Source: Alphaproteobacteria bacterium MarineAlpha11_Bin1 (GTDB lineage Bacteria > Pseudomonadota > Alphaproteobacteria > MPNO01 > UBA830). From it: a stretch of 29,336 bases of DNA. A program made the translations under genes and the position numbers. The stretch is taken from the NCBI GenBank assembly GCA_002937455.1, contig PTJZ01000016.1:1-29336 (forward strand). The letters are read 5' to 3'. Under the pieces are notes generated by a model. That model was given only the letters and a program-made list of their open reading frames with translations, ran no database searches and was not told where the DNA came from. The first letter of the stretch is position 1, and every line of letters starts with the position of its first letter. Shown piece after piece: positions 15,364 to 23,437 of this stretch.

Positions 15364-16095
15364 ATGAAATATTCCCGCGAAGAGTTACTTATTTGTGCCA
15401 TTGCCCGGATGATTGATGGATGCCGTAACATTGCAGTCGGCACGGCATCACCCATACCGGGTGCCGCTGCCCTAATGATCCAGGCCCTAAGCAAGGGTGT
15501 TACGAGAGTTAGTATTCTCGGCAGTAATATTCACAGTCCTTTCAACGATGGGGGGCCCGAACTTTTTGACCGAGCAGGCCAAGGCCGGATCGATGCTTTC
15601 TTCCTTGGCGGTGGACAGATCGATGGCGAAGGAAACATCAATCTTGTAGGTACAGGTCCCTACCCCAAACCCGATATCCGATTTCCGGGTAGTTTCGGCT
15701 CGGCATATTTATATTTTTCAGTGCCCCGCGTTATCCTATTCCGAGAAGAGCATTCGCGGCGGATATTCGTCGACAAAGTCGATTTCATCAGCGCTCCGGG
15801 ATGGAGTCCGCCCAACGTCTACCGAAGGGGTGGTCCTTACGCGTTGATCACCAGCCTCTGTATTTTTAGGTATGACCAAAGACGACACCGGTTCCGACTG
15901 GATAGCATACTGCCCGGGACGACACTGGAAGAAATCCGGGACAACACAGGGTTTGATTTCGACTGCTCTAACGATGTTATACCGGTCACTCCACCGGAAC
16001 CGGATCGACTAGAGCTTATCCGAACGCAAATTGTTGAGGAAATCGCCGAAACCTATCCCGAATTTGCCCGCATAAGGCTCGGCTGGGATAGATGA
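15364..16095 (+). CDS. Class I CoA-transferase-like protein, beta subunit
   Basis: This 243-residue protein starts at ATG 15364 and has the beta-subunit landmarks IAVGTASPIPGAAALMIQ, LGGGQIDGEGNINLVGTG and FRYDQRRHRFRLDSILPGT. The family's catalytic glutamate normally lies in the segment following this N-terminal region. Here the matching stretch reads SILGSNIHSPFNDGG and no clear Glu occupies that place. This recalls IpdB-like subunits, which act as ring-opening CoA hydrolases rather than transferases. The assignment of the missing Glu is by eye. It pairs with the alpha subunit directly upstream. Confidence 0.85.
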   Translation: MKYSREELLICAIARMIDGCRNIAVGTASPIPGAAALMIQALSKGVTRVSILGSNIHSPFNDGGPELFDRAGQGRIDAFFLGGGQIDGEGNINLVGTGPYPKPDIRFPGSFGSAYLYFSVPRVILFREEHSRRIFVDKVDFISAPGWSPPNVYRRGGPYALITSLCIFRYDQRRHRFRLDSILPGTTLEEIRDNTGFDFDCSNDVIPVTPPEPDRLELIRTQIVEEIAETYPEFARIRLGWDR

Positions 16096-16131
16096 TTGGT
16101 CTCTCTTTCCCTCAAGCATTCCCCTGCTACA

Positions 16132-16151
16132 ATCTCTGAAACAACAGAGAT
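16132..16151 (+). promoter_or_regulatory. Hairpin just before the GTG start of copy 2
   Basis: ATCTCTG (16132-16138) and CAGAGAT (16145-16151) form a perfect 7-bp stem with a 6-nt loop, ending directly before the GGA of the ribosome site for the gene at 16163. It may modulate translation or be an RNA-processing site within the operon. It lacks a T-tract, so it is not a terminator. Confidence 0.4.
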
Positions 16152-16162
16152 AGGAAATACAG

Positions 16163-17137
16163 GTGGCTGCCTATACAATGGCACTAGAACGTTACGATCG
16201 ACATGTGCCGTTCTTCACCGGCGCCGTCAAAATACCCAAGGGTCTTGAAATCCAACCGCTCGAAGTGGGCATTGATCATAAGCACCGTGACGGTAAGGAC
16301 CGACACAAACGGATGATCCAAGATCAAGAGTTCGACGTTTGTGAATTGTCGTTCTCGTCATACATAATGGCGACTGACCGAGGGTCCGATTTCACGGCTA
16401 CACCTGTATTCCCAAGACGCCTGTTTAGTCAGAACCACATCTACGTTCGGACCGATTCTGGAATTAACACCCCCGCTGATCTGGGTGGGTGCAGGGTTGT
16501 GCTTCGGACTTTTCAGACCACGATGTCCGTTCTGGTAAAGGGCGACCTTAAATTTTTTTATGATATGCCCTGGGAGGATATCCACTGGGTCATGGAAGCG
16601 TCCGAAGCCGTTCCCTGGAAGCCGCCGGCGGGCGTCAGTGTAGAATGGCTGTCCGACGAACAACGCGGGGTTGACCTGCTCTTGGGAGGTGAGGTCGATG
16701 CGATGATCTTTCCCCACCCGCCACGGGAAGTGCTGGATGCTAGTGAGACGGTTACGCGCCTGTTCCCCGACCCGGTTGCCGAGGCAAAGCGATATTACGA
16801 TACGCTCGGCTATTTTCCTATCATGCACATCATGGCATTCCGTAAAGAGGTCGTAGAAGCGGAGCCAAGTCTGCCGTTGGCACTAATCGATATGTGGGAG
16901 GATGCTAAGCGCCTAGCCGCAGAGTGTTATGAAGATCCTGGATATTCCGAAATCGCTTTTGCGCGGAACGCGCTGGAAGCCCAAGAAAAAACCTTCGGCA
17001 TCGACATTTGGCCATCGGGCTTCGCCAGCAACCGTTATAACATATCCCGGTTTATCCAATACAGCGCGGATCAGGGACTAATATCCACCGCATACGAGCC
17101 GGAACAGCTGTTTCATGAGTCTGTTCTGGACACCTAA
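16163..17137 (+). CDS. 4,5-dihydroxyphthalate decarboxylase-like / substrate-binding-fold protein (copy 2)
   Basis: This 324-residue protein shares the signatures EFDVCELSFSSYIM (residues 56-69), YVRTDSGINTPADLGG and YFPIMHIMAFRKE with the protein at 3839-4834, but it is clearly diverged. In place of copy 1's N-terminal start it opens with YTMALERYDRHVPFFTGAVK. No signal peptide is seen, arguing for a cytoplasmic enzyme rather than an ABC-transporter binding protein. The start is GTG at 16163 with TAGGAAATACAG before it. It sits between the CoA-transferase genes and the thioesterase gene, so a decarboxylation step on an acid related to the CoA intermediates is a reasonable inference. Confidence 0.85.
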   Translation: MAAYTMALERYDRHVPFFTGAVKIPKGLEIQPLEVGIDHKHRDGKDRHKRMIQDQEFDVCELSFSSYIMATDRGSDFTATPVFPRRLFSQNHIYVRTDSGINTPADLGGCRVVLRTFQTTMSVLVKGDLKFFYDMPWEDIHWVMEASEAVPWKPPAGVSVEWLSDEQRGVDLLLGGEVDAMIFPHPPREVLDASETVTRLFPDPVAEAKRYYDTLGYFPIMHIMAFRKEVVEAEPSLPLALIDMWEDAKRLAAECYEDPGYSEIAFARNALEAQEKTFGIDIWPSGFASNRYNISRFIQYSADQGLISTAYEPEQLFHESVLDT

Positions 17138-17155
17138 TAAATAGGAGAGTTTTCA

Positions 17156-17593
17156 TTGGACAACGTTTTCGAGGTTTATCGGTCAGTCGTCTTTCCATGG
17201 CATTGCGATCATATTGGACATATGAACGTTCGCTGGTATGCGCATCATTTCGACGATGCCGGTTTTCATCTCTGGACGGTCGCTGGGGTAAGTCACAAGG
17301 AGATGCACGAAAAAGGTGTTGGCCTTGTCGTCGCACAAATTAAGATCAACTATATCCACGAAATGAAGCAAGGTGAGCTGCTAGTCATCCGCGGCGGGTT
17401 CAGTCATGTCGGGGGCAAATCGATCCGCCATCACATGCGGATGCACAATGCTGATACCAGTCAGCTATGCGCGACACAGGATACGATCGAAGTCTTTTTC
17501 GACCCGGAGACCCGGAAAGCGGATGTAATGCCCGATTACTATCGCGATAAGCTGACCCCGTTGGTAGTCGATTTCGAGAAATATAAGGATTAA
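17156..17593 (+). CDS. Acyl-CoA thioesterase (hotdog fold, 4-hydroxybenzoyl-CoA thioesterase-like)
   Basis: This 145-residue protein carries the hotdog-family active-site stretch FPWHCDHIGHMNVRWY near residues 13-28, in which the Asp/His of DxxGHxN is typical of acyl-CoA thioesterases of the YbgC/4HBT type. The length is normal. The start is TTG at 17156 with GGAGAG upstream. It lies 18 bases after the decarboxylase-like gene and four bases before the first SDR, which supports co-transcription. It would release a free acid from a CoA thioester produced in the pathway, or act as a proofreading hydrolase. The substrate is unknown. Confidence 0.88.
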   Translation: MDNVFEVYRSVVFPWHCDHIGHMNVRWYAHHFDDAGFHLWTVAGVSHKEMHEKGVGLVVAQIKINYIHEMKQGELLVIRGGFSHVGGKSIRHHMRMHNADTSQLCATQDTIEVFFDPETRKADVMPDYYRDKLTPLVVDFEKYKD

Positions 17594-17597
17594 TTCC

Positions 17598-18464
17598 ATG
17601 GCCGATCTCACCGGAAAAACAGCTATAGTTACTGGAGCGGGCCGCGGCCTTGGTCGCGCCATGGCAAAAGGACTAGTCCACGCTGGCGCATCTGTCACGT
17701 TGGTCGAGTTGGATCCCGACGCTTTAGAAAATGCTATTGGTGAAATCGGCGACGCTTGTATCGGTGTTGCCGCTGACGTATCGAAACAAAACGACGCAAA
17801 ACGTATCGTCGACGCGACGCTTGAAGCATTTGGCGGGCTACATATTCTCTTGAATAATGCCGGCCTAGGGCCTGAACGATTTCGTGATACTGATAGATCC
17901 AACGCCAAAATGATCTGGGAAATCGATTTCTCAGACTGGCAGTTATTCCTCGACGTAAACACCACCGGGCATTTCGTAATGACCAAGGCAGTCATCCCAC
18001 ATTTATTATTACAAGACTGGGGCCGGATCATAAACGTTACCACCAGCTTAGATACGATGACTAATTTCACGAACGGTGCATATGGTCCCTCCAAGGCCGG
18101 AGCCGAGGCGCTAGCCACCATGATCGCCGGCGGCGTTGAGGGAACAGGTGTAACCTGCAACGTTTTGATCCCGGGCGGCCCAGCGGACACGCGTATGATT
18201 TCCGCGACCGGTGTTTACGCTAACCGCGAAATGCTGATACAACCCGACGTTATGGTGCCGCCCCTCCTCTATTTACTTTCAGACGAGGGCGCGGTTGTGA
18301 ATAATCGTCGTTTTCGGGCGGCGTTGTGGGATGTTGGTGCCGACGGCAAATCCAATCTGGACAACTGTGGCGATCCCATCGCCTGGCCGCAACTGGGAGG
18401 CCAGGCCATTCGGCCGGATGGCGATCCGCGTGGCAACCGTAATAGCGGATCCGAAAATGGCTGA
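17598..18464 (+). CDS. SDR family oxidoreductase 1 (first of four tandem paralogues)
   Basis: This 288-residue classical short-chain dehydrogenase/reductase has the cofactor loop TGAGRGLG (residues 12-19), the NNAG structural motif in LLNNAGLGPERF and the catalytic YGPSK preceded by VTTSLDTM. The residue 13 before the catalytic Tyr, usually Ser, is Thr here, with Ser one position later. It keeps the canonical NNAG, unlike the later copies. The last bases ATGGCTGA form both its stop and the next gene's start, an 8-base overlap implying translational coupling. It probably oxidises or reduces a hydroxyl/keto group on a pathway intermediate with NAD(P). Confidence 0.93.
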   Translation: MADLTGKTAIVTGAGRGLGRAMAKGLVHAGASVTLVELDPDALENAIGEIGDACIGVAADVSKQNDAKRIVDATLEAFGGLHILLNNAGLGPERFRDTDRSNAKMIWEIDFSDWQLFLDVNTTGHFVMTKAVIPHLLLQDWGRIINVTTSLDTMTNFTNGAYGPSKAGAEALATMIAGGVEGTGVTCNVLIPGGPADTRMISATGVYANREMLIQPDVMVPPLLYLLSDEGAVVNNRRFRAALWDVGADGKSNLDNCGDPIAWPQLGGQAIRPDGDPRGNRNSGSENG

Positions 18465-19293
18465 CGCGAAACTGACCGGCAAAGTTGTCATGATAACCGG
18501 TGCCGGGCGCGGATTGGGTAGGTCCATGGCTCTCGCCCTAGCCGAGGAAGGTGCGCTGCTCTCCTTAGTGGATCTCGACGGGGATGAATTACAGCAAGCT
18601 GCCGATGAGGTACGTCACATTGGCGGCGCCGAGAACGTGATCCCGCTAGGCGCCGATGTTTGCGACCCGGAAAGTTCGTCGACAGCGGTACATTTTACTG
18701 TCGAGAATTTTGGTCGCCTGGACGTTCTGTTCAATAACGCAGCAATTGGCCCGCAGGTGGTTGCGAAGAATCCTTACGGAGATCCACCGAAATTTTGGGA
18801 GCTCGAGCCCTTCACCTTTATTCGCATGGTTGATGTCAATGCCGCTGGACCTCAGCTTATGGCAGCTGCTGCGGCGCCGCACATGCTTCGTAAAGGTTGG
18901 GGCCGGATCATAAATATCACAACCGCACTTGATGCAATGTATCTACCGGGAATGGGCGGCTACGGCCCATCAAAAGCGGCACTTGAAGCACACACTGCGA
19001 TCATGGCAAGTGATTTGGAAGGTACCGGGGTAACCGCCAATGTCCTTATACCCGGAGGACCTGCCAACACACGCATGATCCCCAACGCGACCGGTATTCC
19101 GCGCGAAGCGTTGATACAACCCGAAGTTATGCAGGCACCGGCAATTTGGCTAGCGTCCGAAGACTCTGATGGACATAACGGTAAACGTTTCATCGCCGGC
19201 CACTGGGCCCAAGGGTTAAAGGAGGCCTCCGCTCCCTGTGCCTGGCCGCAGCTTGGAAAGCAGGCAATCATACCAAAATCGATCCAACGATAA
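18457..19293 (+). CDS. SDR family oxidoreductase 2 (tandem paralogue)
   Basis: The protein has about 278 residues, starting at ATG 18457 (MADAKLTGKVVMITGAG). The frame extends upstream but within the preceding gene, so the overlapping ATG is chosen. It has TGAGRGLG, a NNAA motif in place of NNAG, and the catalytic YGPSK. The segment before Tyr reads ITTALDAMYL, so the Ser seen in the other three copies is Ala here. Unless the preceding Thr substitutes, the catalytic Ser may be lost. The C-terminal region EGTGVTANVLIPGGPANTRM is shared by the paralogues, suggesting arrayed duplication with divergence in function. Confidence 0.92.
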   Translation: MADAKLTGKVVMITGAGRGLGRSMALALAEEGALLSLVDLDGDELQQAADEVRHIGGAENVIPLGADVCDPESSSTAVHFTVENFGRLDVLFNNAAIGPQVVAKNPYGDPPKFWELEPFTFIRMVDVNAAGPQLMAAAAAPHMLRKGWGRIINITTALDAMYLPGMGGYGPSKAALEAHTAIMASDLEGTGVTANVLIPGGPANTRMIPNATGIPREALIQPEVMQAPAIWLASEDSDGHNGKRFIAGHWAQGLKEASAPCAWPQLGKQAIIPKSIQR

Positions 19294-19309
19294 AATAGGA
19301 GATATACCC

Positions 19310-20173
19310 GTGAATCAACGACCCTTAGAAGGTCGAACCGCCATCATTACAGGCGCCGGCCGCGGATTGGGGAAGGCGATGGCCGAAGGCCTCGCGACAC
19401 AGGGCGCCAAAATCGCCCTGATCGATCTAGAGGAAGAAATTCTATCGGCCGCTGTCGCCGACATTGAGGAGGCTGGCGGTCAGGGCTGTGCTCTGCCCGT
19501 TCAGGCAGACGTCACCGATCCGGACCGCGCCCATGCCGCAATCAACAGGATCTCTGAGGTGTTCGGCGGGTTTGATATTCTGATAAACGACGCCGCCATG
19601 GGACCCCAGTTCTTTACTAATAATTTTGTGGCTCATACTCCGAAATTTTGGGAACACGACACCGAACTATGGCACCGGGTACTCTCAGTTAATGCTTTCG
19701 GTCCGCAACTGATGGCAACTGCGGCTGCGCCCCACCTAATTAAAAAACAGTGGGGGCGGATCGTGAACGTTACGACTAGCCTGGATACGATGTATCTGCG
19801 AGGCTGTGGAGCTTACGGTCCGTCAAAAGCCGCACTCGAGGCCAATACACGTATCATGGCACAAGATCTCGAAGGCACCGGCGTGACGGCCAACATTCTT
19901 ATCCCCGGTGGGCCGGCGAACACTAGAATGATCCCTGAGGATACGGGCTTCGACCGAGATGAACTAGTCCAGCCCGTTGCCATGCAGAAACCAATATGTT
20001 GGCTATGCTCGACCGATGCTGATAGCACTACCAATCGAAGGTTCATCGCCGCCCTATGGGATGAATCTCTGCCCATTGGAGACCGAGTTGAGGCTGCCAG
20101 CGCGCCGACCGCATGGGCACAGGTCGGCTCAGTCGCAAAACGGCCCAGCGAATGGGTAGATACAAAAAGATAA
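19310..20173 (+). CDS. SDR family oxidoreductase 3 (tandem paralogue)
   Basis: The protein has about 287 residues. The start is taken as GTG 19310 because AGGAGATATACCC stands directly before it and the frame upstream lies over the previous gene's 3' end. Motifs are TGAGRGLG, NDAA in place of NNAG (second Asn changed to Asp), VTTSLDTMYL and catalytic YGPSK. It begins 16 bases after SDR 2. A 47-base block around the catalytic region (19751-19797) is almost identical in DNA to the same place in SDR 4. It acts as an NAD(P)-dependent dehydrogenase on an unknown intermediate. Confidence 0.92.
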   Translation: MNQRPLEGRTAIITGAGRGLGKAMAEGLATQGAKIALIDLEEEILSAAVADIEEAGGQGCALPVQADVTDPDRAHAAINRISEVFGGFDILINDAAMGPQFFTNNFVAHTPKFWEHDTELWHRVLSVNAFGPQLMATAAAPHLIKKQWGRIVNVTTSLDTMYLRGCGAYGPSKAALEANTRIMAQDLEGTGVTANILIPGGPANTRMIPEDTGFDRDELVQPVAMQKPICWLCSTDADSTTNRRFIAALWDESLPIGDRVEAASAPTAWAQVGSVAKRPSEWVDTKR

Positions 20174-20189
20174 AAAACGGAAGAGAAAA

Positions 20190-21029
20190 ATGGCTGACAG
20201 ACTACTGGAAGGCAAAACCGTCTTAATGACTGGTGCCGCGCGGGGCATGGGCCGTGCAATGTCCATCGCACTGGCTGCCGCAGGGGCAAAAGTCGCTATG
20301 ATCGATATCGACGAAGACGTTCTGGAAGAAGCGGCACAGAGAGCCGAAGACGCGGGCGGTCAAGGATCTATTACGGCTATTACGTGCGACGTTACAGACC
20401 CTGACAAGGTACGGATCGCAGCAGAGAAAATATTGACGTCTTTTGGCTCCATCGATGTGCTTGTAAATGACGCTGTGATCGGCCCGGAACGCATTCCTAC
20501 GTTCATGCTAAAAAAGGCTACGTTCTGGGAACTAGACGACGATCTGTGGAATGACATGCTACGCGTCAATATTTTCGGTCCCCAGCTGATGGCGAAGACA
20601 TGCGTATCCTGCATGATTGAAAAAGGCTGGGGGCGGATCGTGAACGTTACGACTAGCTTGGATACGATGTATCTAGCCGGGGCCGGCGCCTATGGACCGA
20701 CTAAAGCGGCGCTCGAAGCGCATACTTTGATCATGTCCCAGGATCTAGAAGGCACTGGCGTTTCAGCAAACGTTTTAGTGCCGGGCGGTATGGTAAATAC
20801 ACGGATGATCCCCACGGACTCTGGTATTCCCCGAGCGAAATCAATTCAACCAGAGGCCATGGAAAAACCAATTACTTGGCTCGCATCCAATGCGTCTGAT
20901 GGCATAAATGGCATGCGTTTTATCGGGGCCTTGTGGGATGATTCCCTACCTATACGAAAACGGATAAAACAAGCTGGCGCTCCCTGCGCATGGACACAGC
21001 TCCCATCAAAGGCGATTTATCCAGAGTGA
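20190..21029 (+). CDS. SDR family oxidoreductase 4 (tandem paralogue)
   Basis: This 279-residue protein starts at ATG 20190 after GGAAGAG, 16 bases behind SDR 3. It has TGAARGMG as cofactor loop (Gly to Ala at the second glycine position), NDAV in place of NNAG, VTTSLDTMYL and a catalytic YGPTK (Ser of SK changed to Thr). The tail shares EGTGVSANVLVPGGMVNTRM with its neighbours. The gene end overlaps the convergent MFS transporter gene by 13 bases, so no separate terminator is visible between them. It is the last member of the array and probably of the operon. Confidence 0.92.
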   Translation: MADRLLEGKTVLMTGAARGMGRAMSIALAAAGAKVAMIDIDEDVLEEAAQRAEDAGGQGSITAITCDVTDPDKVRIAAEKILTSFGSIDVLVNDAVIGPERIPTFMLKKATFWELDDDLWNDMLRVNIFGPQLMAKTCVSCMIEKGWGRIVNVTTSLDTMYLAGAGAYGPTKAALEAHTLIMSQDLEGTGVSANVLVPGGMVNTRMIPTDSGIPRAKSIQPEAMEKPITWLASNASDGINGMRFIGALWDDSLPIRKRIKQAGAPCAWTQLPSKAIYPE

Positions 21030-22225
21030 GCTTGCTTTGCGTATTTCATGGTTTTGATTGCAATCAGGAGTCCTAAAAATAGCAAAAGCGCTCCTCCGAG
21101 ATAAGGGGTATTCCTGCCGAGCCCTTCAAAGGCTGCACCGAATGCCAGCGGCCCAAAAATCCGGCACAGGGACTGCGTCGCTTGCGACGCGCCCATAGCC
21201 GCTCCCTGGTGTTCGTCGGGCGCATTTCGGGAGATTACAGCACTTAACGAGGGGTTAGCGAGACCGAAACCTACGGCAATCAGCGTCCCCCCAAAAAATG
21301 CCATCTGCGGGGAGTAGACGATGAGTACGGTCGCAAATCCAACAGACATTACGAGCAACCCAAATATAATCAGCCAACCTTCCCCTACACTCTTACTCAG
21401 CGGACGCACCACACCCCCTTGGACTATCACCATCAAAAAACCGATAAACAGAAAAAAGATACTAACCTCCCGCACACCCCAGTTAAGCTGGCGTTCGGTC
21501 CAAAGAGCGAACGTACTTTCGAGACCCGCCATACAGAACGCTATGACTGTCAAGATAAGCAATGGGAACAAGACACTGGGTATTGCCCCTGCTATAGAGA
21601 AAGATCGCATTCGAACCACTATGGAGCGGGCGCCATCGCCCTTAACCTTGGCCGTTGGTTCTTTGAGGAATAACAGAGCAACCAAAAAACCGGCAAGCCC
21701 TACGGCAGATGCGATCATGAATGCGGCGCGGAAATCCGTGTCACCGCTTCCTGTTCGGGTCAACAGCCATCCTATTCCGGGACCGAGCACGAACCCAGCA
21801 CCGATAGCTGCGCCCATCAAACCCATACGCCCTGCCCTGTCTTCGGGCTCGGTAACATCCGCGATATAGGCTTGGGCCACCGGCAGTGTACCCCCCATAA
21901 GACCACCAAAGGCGCGTGCCGCGAAAAGCATCCAGAGAGCATCTGCCTGGCTGACCAAGGCAAAAGATACTGCCGTACCCAGCATGCTAAAACAGAGGAT
22001 AGGACGACGCCCCCATTTATCGCTAATCACGCCCCATGGAAACGAAGACATGAAAGCGAATAAAGAGTATGTCGAAAACAATAGAGTGACTTCGAATGGA
22101 GATGCCCCATACCTCTCGGCCCAGAAAGGTGTAAACGGAATGATGATCCCGAAGGCCAACATATCAAAGAATACGATCAGCAGAAGCACGCTGATCGCCC
22201 CTTTCCGAGGCGGTGAGAAGATCAT
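21017..22225 (-). CDS. MFS transporter (TCR/Tet-like, 12 TM)
   Basis: This 402-residue inner-membrane protein has many hydrophobic helices and the MFS motif GVISDKWGRRP in the loop after the second helix (near residues 61-71), typical of drug:H+ antiporters and related metabolite exporters. A second MFS patch, FGLANPSLSAVISRNAPDE, occurs in the C-half. It is convergent to SDR 4 and divergent from the ATPase gene. It may export a toxic intermediate or take up the pathway substrate; direction and substrate cannot be told. The ATG at 22225 gives a normal N-terminus. Confidence 0.92.
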   Translation of the reverse strand: MIFSPPRKGAISVLLLIVFFDMLAFGIIIPFTPFWAERYGASPFEVTLLFSTYSLFAFMSSFPWGVISDKWGRRPILCFSMLGTAVSFALVSQADALWMLFAARAFGGLMGGTLPVAQAYIADVTEPEDRAGRMGLMGAAIGAGFVLGPGIGWLLTRTGSGDTDFRAAFMIASAVGLAGFLVALLFLKEPTAKVKGDGARSIVVRMRSFSIAGAIPSVLFPLLILTVIAFCMAGLESTFALWTERQLNWGVREVSIFFLFIGFLMVIVQGGVVRPLSKSVGEGWLIIFGLLVMSVGFATVLIVYSPQMAFFGGTLIAVGFGLANPSLSAVISRNAPDEHQGAAMGASQATQSLCRIFGPLAFGAAFEGLGRNTPYLGGALLLFLGLLIAIKTMKYAKQAHSG

Positions 22226-22298
22226 AGCGTCAATCTAGCGGTTGTTTCCCAAAAATAAAAATACCCTTCACGATCGGAAGATACGTTAGTATCGGCTC

Positions 22299-23087
22299 AT
22301 GGCAAACGCTATCGGATCTATAGTATCGACCCCGGAATTGGAACTTTCCGGCGTAACGCATATGTTTGACGAGTCATTCTCCTTGCTGGACTTGGCATTC
22401 TCCGTCCGCCGTGGGGCATCGATAGTCCTTATTGGTCCGTCCGCGTCAGGTAAAACAGTTACTATGAAAATGATCGCCGGGCTCTTTCAACCACAAACTG
22501 GCAGCATTTTAATTCGCGGACAGGAGATGGTTGGTCTAAACGACAAAGAACGGGAAAAAATTGCGCGGGTTGGAGTTCTGTTTCAGCGATCGGCTCTATT
22601 CGATAGCCTTACAGTATGGGAAAATATTACTTTCCGGCTTCGACAGCACTCCCGCATGCTAAAGACCGAAGCAATTGAGCTCGCCCATAAGAAACTTGCC
22701 GCGGTCGGACTATCCGAAGAGACCGCTTCACTCTATCCAGTCGAACTTTCGGGTGGTATGCAGAAACGCGTAGGTATCGCTCGCGCGCTTGCCGACGAGC
22801 CAGATATTTTGCTTCTAGACGAGCCAACCGCGGGGCTTGATCCAATCATGACGAATGTCATCAACGACCTGATACTTGAAAACGTCCGGGACTTAAGCGC
22901 CACTGTTATCACCATTACAAGTAATTTGGACGGCGCACGTCACATTGCCGACCGGATCATAATGATGCACGAAGGGCGAATAGTCTGGGAAGGTAGTCCT
23001 AACGAGTTGTCGGACTCCGGGAACCAATATGTCGATCAGTTCGTCCATAAAACAACGAATGGACCGATCGGGGTAGGTCTCGAATAG
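22299..23087 (+). CDS. MlaF-like ABC transporter ATP-binding protein (orphan)
   Basis: This 262-residue ATPase has Walker A GPSASGKT (residues 46-53), Q-loop Gln96, signature LSGGMQ (150-155), Walker B ILLLDEP (170-176) and a D-loop of the kind typical of the MlaF/Ttg2A lipid-transport family. The switch-His region, usually ITHDLxSAR in this family, reads ITSNLDGAR, replacing the His with Ser208 and Asp with Asn209. No MlaE permease or MlaD substrate-binding partner lies in the window, so it is an orphan or works with components elsewhere. It is read from ATG 22299, 73 bases from the divergent MFS gene. Reduced or altered ATP turnover is possible (inference). Confidence 0.88.
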   Translation: MANAIGSIVSTPELELSGVTHMFDESFSLLDLAFSVRRGASIVLIGPSASGKTVTMKMIAGLFQPQTGSILIRGQEMVGLNDKEREKIARVGVLFQRSALFDSLTVWENITFRLRQHSRMLKTEAIELAHKKLAAVGLSEETASLYPVELSGGMQKRVGIARALADEPDILLLDEPTAGLDPIMTNVINDLILENVRDLSATVITITSNLDGARHIADRIIMMHEGRIVWEGSPNELSDSGNQYVDQFVHKTTNGPIGVGLE

Positions 23088-23437
23088 ATTTGGGTAACCT
23101 CGAAACTTACAGGCCTTCTTCTGTAATCTCCATCAAAACTAATAAAATATTTTCAAAGGGAAAATATGATTGGAGAAGAATTTTTAACGCGGCGACTCTT
23201 ACCGATCCCGAAACGAAAATAAATAATCTTAATTAGGTTGATCTCTGACAACGAACCCGAGACACAATTAGCGCACGCCATAAGTAGCCAAAAATAAGTT
23301 TCTATTTGGTTTTCTATAGCTCCATTGGCGACAATTAGCCGACTTAATACGCTAGTTCGCCTTGTTCCAAACGAGTATCCCGACTAGTCTGGGTTTAAAC
23401 GGGTAAAATAAATCCGTAACCTCAAGAGGGGCATCAT
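23088..23437. other. AT-rich intergenic region upstream of TRAP genes
   Basis: This 350-base AT-rich stretch has no recognised gene. An 18-codon frame (ATG 23166 to TAA 23222, MIGEEFLTRRLLPIPKRK) with AAAGGGAAA before it could be a leader peptide, but nothing else supports it. The promoter of the TRAP permease genes probably lies here; no clear boxes or operator were identified. Confidence 0.4.

Noticed and set aside
8810..18464. Reassigned genetic code (TGA as sense codon)
   Set aside because: Other genes end properly at TGA, for example at 526-528 and 18462-18464, and Trp is encoded by TGG throughout.
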